DNA of 64,000 bases from CAZNKU01 sp045541135 (lineage in GTDB: Bacteria; Bacillota; Clostridia; Monoglobales; Firm-18), in NCBI GenBank assembly GCA_045541135.1, contig JAZQIO010000028.1, positions 1-64,000 on the forward strand, given 5' to 3'. Positions 15,520-24,771 of this stretch are shown piece after piece; the stretch's first letter is position 1, and each line of letters begins with the position of its first letter. Made by a program: the position numbers and the translations under genes. Below the pieces are notes generated by a model that was given only the letters and a program-made list of their open reading frames with translations, ran no database searches and had not been told where the DNA came from.

Positions 15520-16818
15520 ATGAAACAGATATCAGTTGTGTTGGTAGGTGCAGGCAACAGGGCAAATGTATATGCAAGCTATTCACTTCGTGAACCTGAT
15601 AAACTTAAGGTTGTAGGTATTGTAGACCCTGATCCTGTCCGCACAAAAATTATGAGAGAAAAATTCAATGTTCCCGAAGAAAACTGCTTTGAGTCTGTTG
15701 AAGAATTTGTTAAAAGAGATAAATTTGCTGATGCGGTTATAAACGGTACAATGGACCATCTGCATGTTCCAACATCAATTCCTATTCTTAAAAAGGGTTA
15801 TGATATGCTTTTGGAAAAACCCTTCTCAGTTAACGAAGAGGAAATGTGGGAGCTTGTGAAGGTTGCGAATGAAGAAAAACGTAAAGTTATTATAGGACAT
15901 GTATTAAGATATACTCCGTTTTATGTTGCTATTAAAAAGCATATTTTAAACGGTGATATCGGCGAGATAATGAATATCTACGTTAACGAACGTGTAAGTT
16001 ATCATCATATGGGCACATCGTATGTAAGAGGCAAATGGGCAAGTGAAAAGGAATGTCACGCTACAATGCTTCTTGCAAAATGTTGTCACGATATGGACAT
16101 TATGATGTGGATGATGAGTGAAACAAAGCCCGTTAAGGTTGCAAGTTTCGGTAATCAGTTTCAGTTTGTACCGGGTAAGAAGCCTGAGGGTGCAGGTACA
16201 AGATGTATGGCAGATTGCCCGCACGTTGATACTTGCCTTTATTCCGCATATTTGCACTACATTCTCCAGCCTACACGTTGGGCACACTATACTTGGAAAT
16301 GTATAGAAGGGGAAGGAAATGTTGATATTGAACGTAAAAAGGAATCTATGCGTACCGATAATCCGTACGGCAGATGCGCATGGGATTACAACCGTGACAA
16401 TAATGTTGAAAGCCAGACAGTTATAGTAAATTTTGCAAACGGTGCACTTGGAACGCTTAATATGATAGGCGGTGCAACAAAGGCAGGCAGAACGATACAT
16501 GTTATAGGTACCAAGGGTGAAATTGAAGGTACAATGGAATCTTCAAAATATGTGGTAAGAAAAATTCATCCTACTGAAACTACTGAATATACTGAGGAAG
16601 AATTTGACCTTAACATTTCAGGAGATATGTCAGGTGCGCACGGAGGACATGGTGGCGGTGACGGCCTACTTGTAGAAGATTTTGTTAAATATCTTAATGG
16701 GGAGAACGCTTCAGTTTCGTGTACAGATATAAATGATTCCACATTAAGTCATCTTGCTGTATTCAAAGCAGACGATTCAAGGATTGATGAAAAAATAACC
16801 TATATAAATTTACCGTAA
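15520..16818 (+). CDS. Gfo/Idh/MocA-family oxidoreductase with cysteine-rich insertion
   Basis: This 432-aa enzyme has a Rossmann start VVLVGAGNRANVY (about 6-18), the LLEKPFSV motif (about 101-108), and CCHDMDIM with the likely catalytic His. It is longer than the paralog at 3426-4490 because of an insertion holding Cys229, Cys233 and Cys239 plus a further Cys (RCMADCP..DTC). This spacing could bind zinc. A Gly/His-rich loop (GAHGGHGGGDG) lies near the C-terminus. AAAGGAG precedes the ATG. It is 121 bp behind the GH20-like gene and likely acts on the same sugar, but the reaction is unknown. Confidence 0.85.
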   Translation: MKQISVVLVGAGNRANVYASYSLREPDKLKVVGIVDPDPVRTKIMREKFNVPEENCFESVEEFVKRDKFADAVINGTMDHLHVPTSIPILKKGYDMLLEKPFSVNEEEMWELVKVANEEKRKVIIGHVLRYTPFYVAIKKHILNGDIGEIMNIYVNERVSYHHMGTSYVRGKWASEKECHATMLLAKCCHDMDIMMWMMSETKPVKVASFGNQFQFVPGKKPEGAGTRCMADCPHVDTCLYSAYLHYILQPTRWAHYTWKCIEGEGNVDIERKKESMRTDNPYGRCAWDYNRDNNVESQTVIVNFANGALGTLNMIGGATKAGRTIHVIGTKGEIEGTMESSKYVVRKIHPTETTEYTEEEFDLNISGDMSGAHGGHGGGDGLLVEDFVKYLNGENASVSCTDINDSTLSHLAVFKADDSRIDEKITYINLP

Positions 16819-16831
16819 TTTTATTGGACGT

Positions 16832-16877
16832 AGTAAGCATCTCCGGCAATATCCAGGGATGCTTACTTCTTCTCTTT
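16832..16877 (+). terminator. Probable terminator of the GH20-Gfo/Idh unit
   Basis: A 10-bp perfect stem (16832-16841 with 16858-16867) has a 16-nt loop and is followed by pyrimidine-rich sequence rather than a clean T run. Confidence 0.6.
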
Positions 16878-16897
16878 ATAATCCCTTTAAAAATACA

Positions 16898-16926
16898 TAA
16901 AAAAAGAACACCCTTTCGGATGTTCT
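16898..16926 (-). terminator. Intrinsic terminator of tRNA-Arg
   Basis: On the minus strand a 9-bp stem with one wobble (16926-16918 with 16913-16905) has a GAAA tetraloop and is followed by a T run. It lies just past the 3' end of the tRNA gene. Confidence 0.85.
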
Positions 16927-16935
16927 ATTTTTTTA

Positions 16936-17012
16936 TGGCGCGCCGAGAGGGATTCGAACCCCCGACCGTTCGGTTCGTAGCCGAATACTCTATCCAGCTG
17001 AGCTACCGGCGC
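16936..17012 (-). tRNA. tRNA-Arg(ACG)
   Basis: A 77-nt cloverleaf with encoded CCA has acceptor stem GCGCCGG paired with TCGGCGC (one G-U) and discriminator G. The anticodon loop is CTACGAA, giving ACG, which is read as ICG after deamination, and the T loop is TTCGAAT. It is on the strand opposite to the flanking genes, with its own terminator. Confidence 0.97.
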
Positions 17013-17126
17013 ACACTATACTGCACAACAAACAGCTTATATATATTAACACATTATTTGGTAAAAATCAAGTCTTTTTTTAAATTTTTTTAAATTAATT
17101 ATTTTTATGTTGAAAAAATCTGTAAT

Positions 17127-17155
17127 TTGTTGTACAATAAACATTAGTGTATAAT
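17127..17155 (+). promoter_or_regulatory. Promoter of nifS-thiI
   Basis: TTGTTG (17127-17132) and TATAAT (17150-17155) are separated by 17 bp and end 18 bp before the start codon, so the leader is very short. Confidence 0.55.
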
Positions 17156-17173
17156 AAGGAGTTTTGTGTATTT

Positions 17174-18307
17174 ATGTTTGATATATACTTTGATAATGGA
17201 GCTACAACCAAAGTAAATAAAGCTGTTGCGGATGTAATGTACGATGTAATGACAGTTTCATACGGAAATCCGTCCTCATTGCATTCAAAGGGGTTGAAAG
17301 CAGAACATATACTTAAAAATTCAAGAAGTATTATTGCTGATAAAATTAAATGTAATCCTGACGAAATTATATTTACCGCAAGTGGTTCTGAATCAAATAA
17401 TCTTGCAATTTTAGGTGCAGCTGATTTATTCAGGTTCAAAGGTGAAATAATCACCTCTAAGGTTGAACATAAATGTGTTATGGAATGTATGAAACGACTT
17501 GAAAACACTGGCTTTAAAGTACATTATTTAGATGTTGATGAAGATGGGGTAGTTGATACAAAACAACTTGAGTATCTGATTAATGATAAAACTCAACTTG
17601 TAAGTATTATGCACGTCAATAATGAATGCGGAAGTATTCAACCCATAAAGGATATATATACCATAGTAAAAAATAAAAATCCTGATACTGTTTTTCATAC
17701 AGATAACATTCAAGGTTTTTGTAAAATTGATATTTCTTTTGAATATTGTGATTTGATGAGTATTTCTGCACATAAAATTCATGGTCCTAAAGGTATTGGA
17801 GCACTATATGTAAAAAAAGGCATAAGGCTTTCTCCCATAATATATGGAGGAGGTCAGGAAAAAGGTCTTCGTGGAGGTACAGAAAATGTGCCCGCAATTG
17901 CAGGATTTGGAAAAGCTGTTGAAATATTTGAAAAAAACCATAAATTAATCGAATTAAAAAAACATATTATAAACAGAATTACAAGCGAAATTCCTGAAAT
18001 ATATATTAATGGAGATATTAATAATTCATCACCCTATATTTTAAATATTGCAATGATTGGTTTGAGATCGGAAATAATTTTGCACTCTTTAGAACAAAGA
18101 GGTATATATGTTTCCTCAGGTTCTGCCTGTTCTTCAAATAAGCCTTCACCAAGTCATGTACTTTTAGCAATGGGATATAAACCGGAAAGGGTAGACAGTA
18201 GTATTCGTATAAGCTTTAATAATGAAAACACAATGGAAGAGGCAGACGCCTTTTGTGATGCACTTACGGAAATTGCTCGTATTAACAAAAAAATAAGGAG
18301 ATTATAA
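17174..18307 (+). CDS. nifS: Cysteine desulfurase, NifS/IscS type
   Basis: This 377-aa PLP enzyme takes sulfur from cysteine and passes it on as a persulfide. The PLP lysine is Lys201 in SAHKIHGPKG, and the sulfur-carrying Cys is Cys319 in SSGSACSS, with the start DNGATTKV typical of the family. The ATG at 17174 is the first good in-frame start; AAGGAG lies rather far upstream (12 bases). Its stop overlaps the ATG of thiI, the same pairing as in Bacillus nifZ-thiI. It is therefore the dedicated sulfur donor for 4-thiouridine in tRNA and perhaps for thiamine synthesis, rather than the Fe-S cluster desulfurase. Confidence 0.92.
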   Translation: MFDIYFDNGATTKVNKAVADVMYDVMTVSYGNPSSLHSKGLKAEHILKNSRSIIADKIKCNPDEIIFTASGSESNNLAILGAADLFRFKGEIITSKVEHKCVMECMKRLENTGFKVHYLDVDEDGVVDTKQLEYLINDKTQLVSIMHVNNECGSIQPIKDIYTIVKNKNPDTVFHTDNIQGFCKIDISFEYCDLMSISAHKIHGPKGIGALYVKKGIRLSPIIYGGGQEKGLRGGTENVPAIAGFGKAVEIFEKNHKLIELKKHIINRITSEIPEIYINGDINNSSPYILNIAMIGLRSEIILHSLEQRGIYVSSGSACSSNKPSPSHVLLAMGYKPERVDSSIRISFNNENTMEEADAFCDALTEIARINKKIRRL

Positions 18308-19473
18308 TGGATAAAATAATTCTTTTAAAATACGGTGAAATAATTTTAAAAGGTCTTAACAGACCACGTTTTGAAAAAATACTTATTGAAAATATTTCTC
18401 AATATATAGATAAAACAAAAGTAAAAGTATGGAGAGCACAGGCTACAATTTATGTAGAAGCTTTGACTGATGATGTAGATATGCAGGAATTGGCTGTTAA
18501 ACTATCTAAAGTTTTCGGTATCGTAGCTGTTGCACTTGCAGATGTAGTACCTAAAGATATTAATGCCATCTGCGAAAAGGCAGCGGAAGTTGCAGCTCGT
18601 ACTAAAGGGAATACTTTTAAGGTAGAAGCTAAAAGAGCAGATAAAAAATTCCCATACAAGTCTCCTGAAATCTGTATGCAGGCAGGAGGATGCGTACTTT
18701 CTAAAAATCATCATTTGAAGGTTGATGTGCATAATCCCGATTATGTAATTAATGTTGAAATAAGAGATTTTGCAGCATATATTTATTCTGAAAAAATCCA
18801 TGGTGTAGGCGGTATGCCAATTGGTACAAATGGAAAGGCAACATTGTTGTTATCCGGTGGTATAGACAGTCCTGTTGCAGGATATATGATTGCAAAACGC
18901 GGTGTTGAACTTAATGCTGTTCATTTTTACAGTTATCCTTACACAAGTGAACGTGCAAAGGAAAAAGTCCTTGATTTGGCACAGATACTTGCAGATTACT
19001 GCGGAGAAATAAAGGTTCACGTAGTTCCTTTTACGGAAATACAACTTGCTATTAATGAAAAATGTCCTGAAGAACAATTGACGGTTATTATGCGTAGAAT
19101 TATGATGCAGATTGCTGATAAAATAGCATCCGATACGGGCTCTTATGCGTTGGTTACAGGTGAAAGTATAGGACAGGTTGCATCCCAGACCATTCAGGCA
19201 TTGGCTGTTACAAATGCAGTTGTAAATATGCCTGTTTTCAGACCTCTTATAGGTATGGATAAAGATGAAATAATACAAATATCGCGAAAAATTGGCACTT
19301 ATGAAACTTCAATATTACCTTACGAGGATTGCTGTACTGTGTTTACTCCAAAACACCCTACAACAAAACCTAATATTGAACGCATTATGCAAAGTGAAAG
19401 TAAGCTTGATATTGAACCGATGATTAAAACTGCAATTGAAAACACGGAGGTTATAACTCTGCACAGAAAATAA
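18307..19473 (+). CDS. thiI: tRNA 4-thiouridine synthase ThiI
   Basis: The 388-aa ThiI makes s4U8 in tRNA using ATP and sulfur from the desulfurase encoded just upstream. The N-terminal ferredoxin-like and THUMP domains (about 1-165) bind the tRNA. The PP-loop pyrophosphatase motif SGGIDS at 183-188 adenylates U8. There is no C-terminal rhodanese domain, as in the short Gram-positive form. The ATG overlaps the nifS stop by one base (TAATG), indicating translational coupling. Confidence 0.96.
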   Translation: MDKIILLKYGEIILKGLNRPRFEKILIENISQYIDKTKVKVWRAQATIYVEALTDDVDMQELAVKLSKVFGIVAVALADVVPKDINAICEKAAEVAARTKGNTFKVEAKRADKKFPYKSPEICMQAGGCVLSKNHHLKVDVHNPDYVINVEIRDFAAYIYSEKIHGVGGMPIGTNGKATLLLSGGIDSPVAGYMIAKRGVELNAVHFYSYPYTSERAKEKVLDLAQILADYCGEIKVHVVPFTEIQLAINEKCPEEQLTVIMRRIMMQIADKIASDTGSYALVTGESIGQVASQTIQALAVTNAVVNMPVFRPLIGMDKDEIIQISRKIGTYETSILPYEDCCTVFTPKHPTTKPNIERIMQSESKLDIEPMIKTAIENTEVITLHRK

Positions 19474-19523
19474 CTGTACGGATTATCGGACATTTGATAA
19501 ATTATTATAAAGGTGAACTTTAA

Positions 19524-19994
19524 ATGGACAAACTTTTTGAGCTATTGAAATTTAATAATCTTACCATATCGACTGCTGAAAGTTGTACGGGTGGTATGAT
19601 AGCATCTGCTATTACAAATGTGAGTGGTGCATCAGCTTTTTTTGGAACGGGAGTTGTTACCTATTCTAATGAGGCAAAAATGAAGCTTATAGGTGTAAAT
19701 AAAGAAACACTTGATAAATACGGTGCAGTAAGCGAACAAACCGCAACCGAAATGGCTGAGGGAGTATTAAAGCTTGGTGAATCGGATGTATCTGTTGCTG
19801 TTACAGGTATCGCAGGTCCTACCGGGGGAACAACTGAAAAACCTGTTGGACTTGTGTACATAGGCGTTTCGGGTAAAAACGGCACTTATGTATACAAAAA
19901 CATTTTTAATGGTAACAGAGATGAGGTAAGAAAGCAAACTGTCAGCACTGCTTTTGAGTTGGTTTATGATTATTTAATTAAATTTCACAGTTGA
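19524..19994 (+). CDS. pncC: Nicotinamide-nucleotide amidohydrolase (CinA C-terminal domain)
   Basis: This 156-aa protein consists only of the CinA C-terminal domain. It deamidates nicotinamide mononucleotide to nicotinate mononucleotide for NAD recycling. The AESCTGG motif (18-24) and the VTGIAGPTGGT loop are intact. The N-terminal CinA/MoCF-like domain is absent, as in stand-alone PncC. It precedes recA, the same neighbourhood as cinA-recA in many Gram-positives. AAAGGTGAA lies upstream of the ATG. Confidence 0.93.
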   Translation: MDKLFELLKFNNLTISTAESCTGGMIASAITNVSGASAFFGTGVVTYSNEAKMKLIGVNKETLDKYGAVSEQTATEMAEGVLKLGESDVSVAVTGIAGPTGGTTEKPVGLVYIGVSGKNGTYVYKNIFNGNRDEVRKQTVSTAFELVYDYLIKFHS

Positions 19995-20062
19995 TTTTTT
20001 TGTCAAATTAAAGTATTATATTATTAGTGGATTTTTGTCAATCCGGAAAGGAAGTATTTATT

Positions 20063-21088
20063 ATGGATGAAAATAAAAGAAAAGCCCTTGAGGTCACTTT
20101 TGCACAAATCGAAAAGCAGTTTGGTAAAGGCTCGATTATGAGATTGGGTGAAAATACACATCTTGATGTAGAGGCTATATCTACCGGTTCTCTTTCTTTG
20201 GACCTTGCTTTAGGTATAGGCGGTATTCCAAAGGGCAGAATTATTGAAATATACGGTCCTGAATCTTCTGGTAAAACAACTGTGGCGTTACATGTTGTTG
20301 CTGAAGTTCAGAAAAATGGCGGAGTTGCAGCATTTATAGATGCTGAACACGCTTTGGATCCTAAATACTCTTCTGCTTTAGGTGTAAATGTAGATGAGCT
20401 TATAGTTTCACAGCCTGATACAGGTGAACAGGCACTTGATATTGCTGAACATCTTGTACGTAGCGGTGCTGTTGATGTTATTGTTGTTGACTCTGTTGCT
20501 GCCTTGGTTCCTAAGCAGGAAATTGAGGGTGAAATGGGTGATTCACATATGGGTCTTCAGGCAAGACTTATGTCACAGGCTTTACGTAAACTTAGTGGTA
20601 TTATAAACAAGTCAAATTGTACTATGATTTTCATTAACCAGTTAAGACAGAAAATAGGTGTTATATACGGTAATCCGGAAACTACAACAGGTGGTAATGC
20701 ATTGAAATTCTACGCATCAGTACGTATTGACATAAGACGTGTAGAAACATTAAAAGCAGGTACCGAAATGATTGGTAACAGAACACGTGCAAAAATTGTT
20801 AAGAACAAAGTTGCACCTCCGTTTAAAACAGCCGAATTCGATATCATGTATGGTAAGGGTATTTCAAGAATCGGTGACATCTTAGATATTGGTGCAAACC
20901 TCGACATTGTAACTAAAGGCGGTTCTTGGTATAGCTACAATGACACTAAAATTGGTCAGGGTAGAGATAATGCTAAAAACTATTTGCTTGAAAATCCTGA
21001 GATCGCAAATGAAATTGAAATGAAAATCCGTGCAAAGGTTGCCGGTGACAGCAGTTTGATAGAAACTGAAATTGGTGGCGATGAATAA
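20063..21088 (+). CDS. recA: Recombinase RecA
   Basis: The 341-aa RecA forms filaments on single-stranded DNA for strand exchange and triggers the SOS response. Walker A GPESSGKT is at 65-72, and the VVDSVAALVP and GGNALKFYASVR segments are present. The ATG at 20063 has GGAAAGGAAG nine bases upstream; an upstream in-frame start at 20027 is not supported. I could not find a Gram-positive LexA box (CGAAC-N4-GTTCG) in the 70-bp upstream gap. recX overlaps its 3' end by 8 bases. Confidence 0.99.
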   Translation: MDENKRKALEVTFAQIEKQFGKGSIMRLGENTHLDVEAISTGSLSLDLALGIGGIPKGRIIEIYGPESSGKTTVALHVVAEVQKNGGVAAFIDAEHALDPKYSSALGVNVDELIVSQPDTGEQALDIAEHLVRSGAVDVIVVDSVAALVPKQEIEGEMGDSHMGLQARLMSQALRKLSGIINKSNCTMIFINQLRQKIGVIYGNPETTTGGNALKFYASVRIDIRRVETLKAGTEMIGNRTRAKIVKNKVAPPFKTAEFDIMYGKGISRIGDILDIGANLDIVTKGGSWYSYNDTKIGQGRDNAKNYLLENPEIANEIEMKIRAKVAGDSSLIETEIGGDE

Positions 21089-21560
21089 TTATACTGATAT
21101 TTTTTTAAAATGTAAGGAATGTGCCTTTTATTATTTGAATAAGAAAAGACACACGAAAAAAGAATTGATTGAAAAACTTGTTAAGAGGGAATATGATGTT
21201 TCTGTGGCTAAAGAAGTTGCAGATTATCTTGAAGAAGCTAACTACATAGATGATTATGACTATGCTCGTCGTTACATTCACGATGCTGTTGTAATAAAAA
21301 AATATGGTTTAGAACGAATCAAAAGAGATTTATTTTTGAAAGGCGTCGATAGATTGATTATTGATGAGGTTGTTCGGAATTCGGAAATTGATACCAAATC
21401 TGTTTTGAATGAATTAATCAGGAAAAAAGCTCTTAACATGGATTTTTATGATGAAAAACAACTTAACAAATTACAAGGTTTTTTGTTAAGACGAGGTTTC
21501 AAGTTTAATGAAATTAATGATTCATTATCTGAATATCGCACTAAAAAGGAGAATTCTTAA
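21081..21560 (+). CDS. recX: RecA regulatory protein RecX
   Basis: This 159-aa all-helical protein has three-helix RecX repeats: the R-H-T-K-K-E-L-I-E-K-L segment, Y-I-D-D-Y-D-Y-A-R-R-Y, and a third K-L-Q-G-F-L-L-R-R-G-F repeat. RecX modulates RecA filament growth. ATG 21081 lies inside the end of recA (8-bp overlap) with GGTGG just before it; GTG 21075 and TTG 21072 are alternatives. The overlap suggests that its translation depends on recA. Confidence 0.92.
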   Translation: MNNYTDIFLKCKECAFYYLNKKRHTKKELIEKLVKREYDVSVAKEVADYLEEANYIDDYDYARRYIHDAVVIKKYGLERIKRDLFLKGVDRLIIDEVVRNSEIDTKSVLNELIRKKALNMDFYDEKQLNKLQGFLLRRGFKFNEINDSLSEYRTKKENS

Positions 21561-22877
21561 TTGGAAAAAATTGCGTTTGTATCACTTGGTTGTCCTAAAA
21601 ATCTTGTGGATACTGAATATATGTTGGGTGCTTTGTTAGCTGATGGCTATGAATTTACAGAAGATGAAAGCATTGCCGATATTATTGTTGTAAATACTTG
21701 TTGCTTTATTAATGATGCAAAACAGGAATCCATTGACACTATTATTGATGTTGGACAGTGGAAAAAAGAAGGTAATTGTAAGCGTCTTATTGTTACGGGA
21801 TGTCTTGCTCAGCGGTATAAAGATGAGATTATAAAGGAACTTCCTGAAGTTGATGCTGTAGTAAGCGTTGGTGATGCTGAAGGCGTTTTGAATGCTGTAA
21901 AATCTTATGGTACAGTTGTAGATTGCAATAAGCCATATTGTATCGAAAGTAAATTCGACAGAGTAATTTCTACTCCGCCGTATGTTGCCTATCTAAAGGT
22001 TTCGGATGGTTGTGACAATTACTGCACATATTGTGTAATACCGTCAATTAGAGGAAAACTCCAAAGCAAACCTATTGAAATTTGTGTTGAAGAAGCAAAA
22101 AAACTTGTTGAAAATGGCACTTTTGAAATTGTTTTACTTGCACAGGATTTGACAAATTATGGTAAGGATTTATATGGTGCCCCAAAACTTGTTGAGTTGC
22201 TTAAAGAACTTGGTAAAATAGATGGACTTAAATGGATTAGATTGTTATATTGTTATCCGGAAAGCATAACAGATGAACTAATAGATGAGATAGCAGTCAA
22301 TAAAAAAATTTGCAAGTATATAGATATTCCAATTCAACATTGCAATAATGAGATTTTAAAAAGAATGGGACGTCGCGGTAATAAAGAAACAATAGTCAAC
22401 GTTATTACTAAACTTAGAGATAAAATTCCTGATATTACAATAAGAACAACTTTGATAACCGGTTTTCCCGGTGAAACGGATGAACAGTATCTTGAAATGG
22501 AAAATTTCATATATGAAATGAAATTTGACAAACTCGGTGTGTTTGCGTATTCCCAGGAAGAAGATACCCCTGCGTCAAATATGCCAAATCAAATTGATGA
22601 AGAAACGAAACAACGTCGGCAGGAAATGCTTATGCTTGCACAAAGCAATGTTGTTGAAGAAAAATCAATGGAAAAAGTTGGTAGCGTTGTAGAGGTTCTT
22701 GTTGAGGGATACGATGCAGTAACAAAACAACATTTTGGCAGAAGTCAGTTTGATACAATGGAGATTGATGCAAAAATATTTTTTGAGTCTAAAAAGAAAT
22801 TAAAAGAAGGCAGTTTTGTTAATGTTAAAATAGAAGGTTTTTTTGACTATGATTTAATTGGAATTGTTGAGGAGTGA
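21561..22877 (+). CDS. rimO: Ribosomal protein S12 methylthiotransferase RimO
   Basis: This 438-aa radical SAM enzyme adds a methylthio group to the conserved Asp of ribosomal protein S12. Both iron-sulfur sites are visible: N-terminal Cys11, Cys47 and Cys81, and the radical SAM triad Cys151, Cys155 and Cys158 (CDNYCTYC). The start SLGCPKNLVDTE is the signature that separates RimO from MiaB, and a TRAM domain fills the C-terminus. Translation starts at TTG 21561, directly after the recX stop, with AAAAGGAG eight bases upstream. Confidence 0.97.
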   Translation: MEKIAFVSLGCPKNLVDTEYMLGALLADGYEFTEDESIADIIVVNTCCFINDAKQESIDTIIDVGQWKKEGNCKRLIVTGCLAQRYKDEIIKELPEVDAVVSVGDAEGVLNAVKSYGTVVDCNKPYCIESKFDRVISTPPYVAYLKVSDGCDNYCTYCVIPSIRGKLQSKPIEICVEEAKKLVENGTFEIVLLAQDLTNYGKDLYGAPKLVELLKELGKIDGLKWIRLLYCYPESITDELIDEIAVNKKICKYIDIPIQHCNNEILKRMGRRGNKETIVNVITKLRDKIPDITIRTTLITGFPGETDEQYLEMENFIYEMKFDKLGVFAYSQEEDTPASNMPNQIDEETKQRRQEMLMLAQSNVVEEKSMEKVGSVVEVLVEGYDAVTKQHFGRSQFDTMEIDAKIFFESKKKLKEGSFVNVKIEGFFDYDLIGIVEE

Positions 22878-22881
22878 TTTT

Positions 22882-23445
22882 ATGAATTTGCCGAATAAAC
22901 TTACATTGCTTAGAATAATTTTGGTTCCCGTATTTTTGGTAATATATAGTTTTAATGTTTTCTGGCTTGCGGGATTAATTTTTATCATAGCATCTGTTAC
23001 GGATCTTGCTGACGGAAAAATTGCAAGAAAATATAATCTTGTTACTAATTTCGGAAAATTTGCAGACCCTTTAGCTGATAAGCTTTTGGTTTCTGCTGCA
23101 TTAATAGCTTTGTGTGCAAGCGGAAAGCTTGGCTCACCATTACTTGGTATGTGGGCTACATTTATTATTATTGCAAGAGAGTTTATGGTTACCGGTATAA
23201 GACTTGTAGCTGCTGCTGAAGGTAAGGTAATAGCTGCAGGTATGTCCGGTAAAATAAAAACTACTGTACAGATGATAGCAATTATTTACATTTTGTTTGC
23301 CGATTTATTCATTTTTATAGGATTACCGGTATACATTTCAGATATTTTTGTAAATATATTTGTAATTGCCTCTGTTATTATGACTGTGTATTCAGGTGCT
23401 GAATATTTAATTCAGAATAAATCGTTGCTGAATACAAATAAGTAA
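22882..23445 (+). CDS. pgsA: CDP-diacylglycerol-glycerol-3-phosphate phosphatidyltransferase PgsA
   Basis: This 187-aa integral membrane enzyme makes phosphatidylglycerol phosphate. The CDP-alcohol transferase signature DLADGKIAR...GKFADPLAD is complete, and several hydrophobic helices follow. The ATG at 22882 lies five bases after the rimO stop, and GAGGAGTGA contains that stop. Its place between rimO and plsX keeps it in the recA-to-plsX run of genes. Confidence 0.96.
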   Translation: MNLPNKLTLLRIILVPVFLVIYSFNVFWLAGLIFIIASVTDLADGKIARKYNLVTNFGKFADPLADKLLVSAALIALCASGKLGSPLLGMWATFIIIAREFMVTGIRLVAAAEGKVIAAGMSGKIKTTVQMIAIIYILFADLFIFIGLPVYISDIFVNIFVIASVIMTVYSGAEYLIQNKSLLNTNK

Positions 23446-23457
23446 GGGAGAATGATT

Positions 23458-24474
23458 ATGACACATGTTGTAGTTGATGCAATGGGTGGAGATAATGCAC
23501 CGCAAGCTGTAGTTGAAGGAGCAATAAAAGCTGCTGAAGAGCTTGGTGTTAAAATTACACTTGTTGGTAAAGAAGATTTAATCACACCATATCTGACATC
23601 TTATAATGGTGATAAAATAGAAGTTTTAAATGCAGAAGATGTTATTTCAAACGATGACGATCCTGCAATGGCTGTAAGAAGAAAGAAAGATTCGTCTATT
23701 GTTGTTGGTATGAATCTTGTAGCAGCAGGAAAAGGGGACGCTTTTGTTTCTGCAGGAAGTACCGGTGCGGTAGTAAGCGGTGCCACATTGATAGTAAAAC
23801 GTATTGATGGTGTAAGACGCGTTGCTATCGGTAGCGTTTTTCCAACGCCTCTAAAACCTACTTTAGTACTTGATTGTGGTGCTAATGCAGATTGTACACC
23901 TGAATTTTTGCAACAGTTTGCGATTATGGGTAATGAATATATGAAATCTGTATATGGAATTGAAAAGCCAACTGTTGGACTTTTGAACAACGGTGCAGAA
24001 GAACATAAAGGCAGTAACCTATATAAAGAAACGCATCAATTACTGAAGACAATGAACATTAACTTTATTGGTAATATTGAAGCAAGAGATGTATTTGAGT
24101 GCAAGGCCGATGTTGTTGTTGCTGATGGCTTTGCAGGAAATATATTTCTTAAGACCACGGAAGGAACAGCAGGTTTTTTCAGTAAAAAAATGAAAAATCT
24201 TTTTATGAAGAATGTTAAAACAAAAATCTGTGCATTGTTACTAAAAAAAGGTATTAAAGAGTTTAAGTCGAGCTTTGACTATACAGAACATGGTGGGGCT
24301 CCTGTTTTGGGTTCAAAGAAAGTAGTTATTAAGGCTCACGGAAGTTCAAATGCCAAAGCTTTTTATAATGCAATACGTCAGGCAAAACATTTTTATGAAA
24401 ACGGTGTTATAGAATCAATTAACAATAATCTTCAAAAACCACTTGACGAAAAGCAGTATAATAGTATATTATAA
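23458..24474 (+). CDS. plsX: Phosphate acyltransferase PlsX
   Basis: The 338-aa PlsX converts acyl-ACP to acyl-phosphate, the first step of Gram-positive phospholipid synthesis with PlsY. The VVDAMGGDNAP start, SAGSTGAVVSGA and VADGFAGNIFLKTTEG segments are characteristic. ATG 23458 has AAGGGAG seven bases upstream; ATG 23452 is too close to that site. It lies next to acpP, whose product carries its substrate. Confidence 0.97.
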   Translation: MTHVVVDAMGGDNAPQAVVEGAIKAAEELGVKITLVGKEDLITPYLTSYNGDKIEVLNAEDVISNDDDPAMAVRRKKDSSIVVGMNLVAAGKGDAFVSAGSTGAVVSGATLIVKRIDGVRRVAIGSVFPTPLKPTLVLDCGANADCTPEFLQQFAIMGNEYMKSVYGIEKPTVGLLNNGAEEHKGSNLYKETHQLLKTMNINFIGNIEARDVFECKADVVVADGFAGNIFLKTTEGTAGFFSKKMKNLFMKNVKTKICALLLKKGIKEFKSSFDYTEHGGAPVLGSKKVVIKAHGSSNAKAFYNAIRQAKHFYENGVIESINNNLQKPLDEKQYNSIL

Positions 24475-24543
24475 TACAGTAAGAGTACATATATATGGCG
24501 TTTTGACACAAAAATTGACGCCTCAGGAAAGGAAGAGTATATT

Positions 24544-24771
24544 ATGGAACTTGAACAAATAAAAAAAATTTTAGCTGAACAGTTTTCTATGAATGAAGAT
24601 GATATTACAATGGATACATCTTTCACAGAAGATATTGGTGCTGATTCTTTGGATTTGGTTGAACTTGTCATGGCTTTAGAACAGGAATTCGACATTGAGA
24701 TTGATGATGATGAAGTAGAAAAGATTAAAACTGTTGGAGATGCAGTACGTTATATCAAAGATAAAGCCTGA
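24544..24771 (+). CDS. acpP: Acyl carrier protein
   Basis: This is a 75-aa acidic four-helix carrier. Ser35 in GADSLD is the phosphopantetheine attachment site, followed by the usual helix II L-V-E-L-V-M-A-L-E. GGAAAGGAAGAG precedes the start. It sits between plsX and rnc, the normal fatty-acid operon end in Firmicutes. Confidence 0.98.
   Translation: MELEQIKKILAEQFSMNEDDITMDTSFTEDIGADSLDLVELVMALEQEFDIEIDDDEVEKIKTVGDAVRYIKDKA

Noticed and set aside
19995..20062. LexA (SOS) box upstream of recA
   Set aside because: No CGAAC-N4-GTTCG-like match is visible in this gap; control might lie further upstream.
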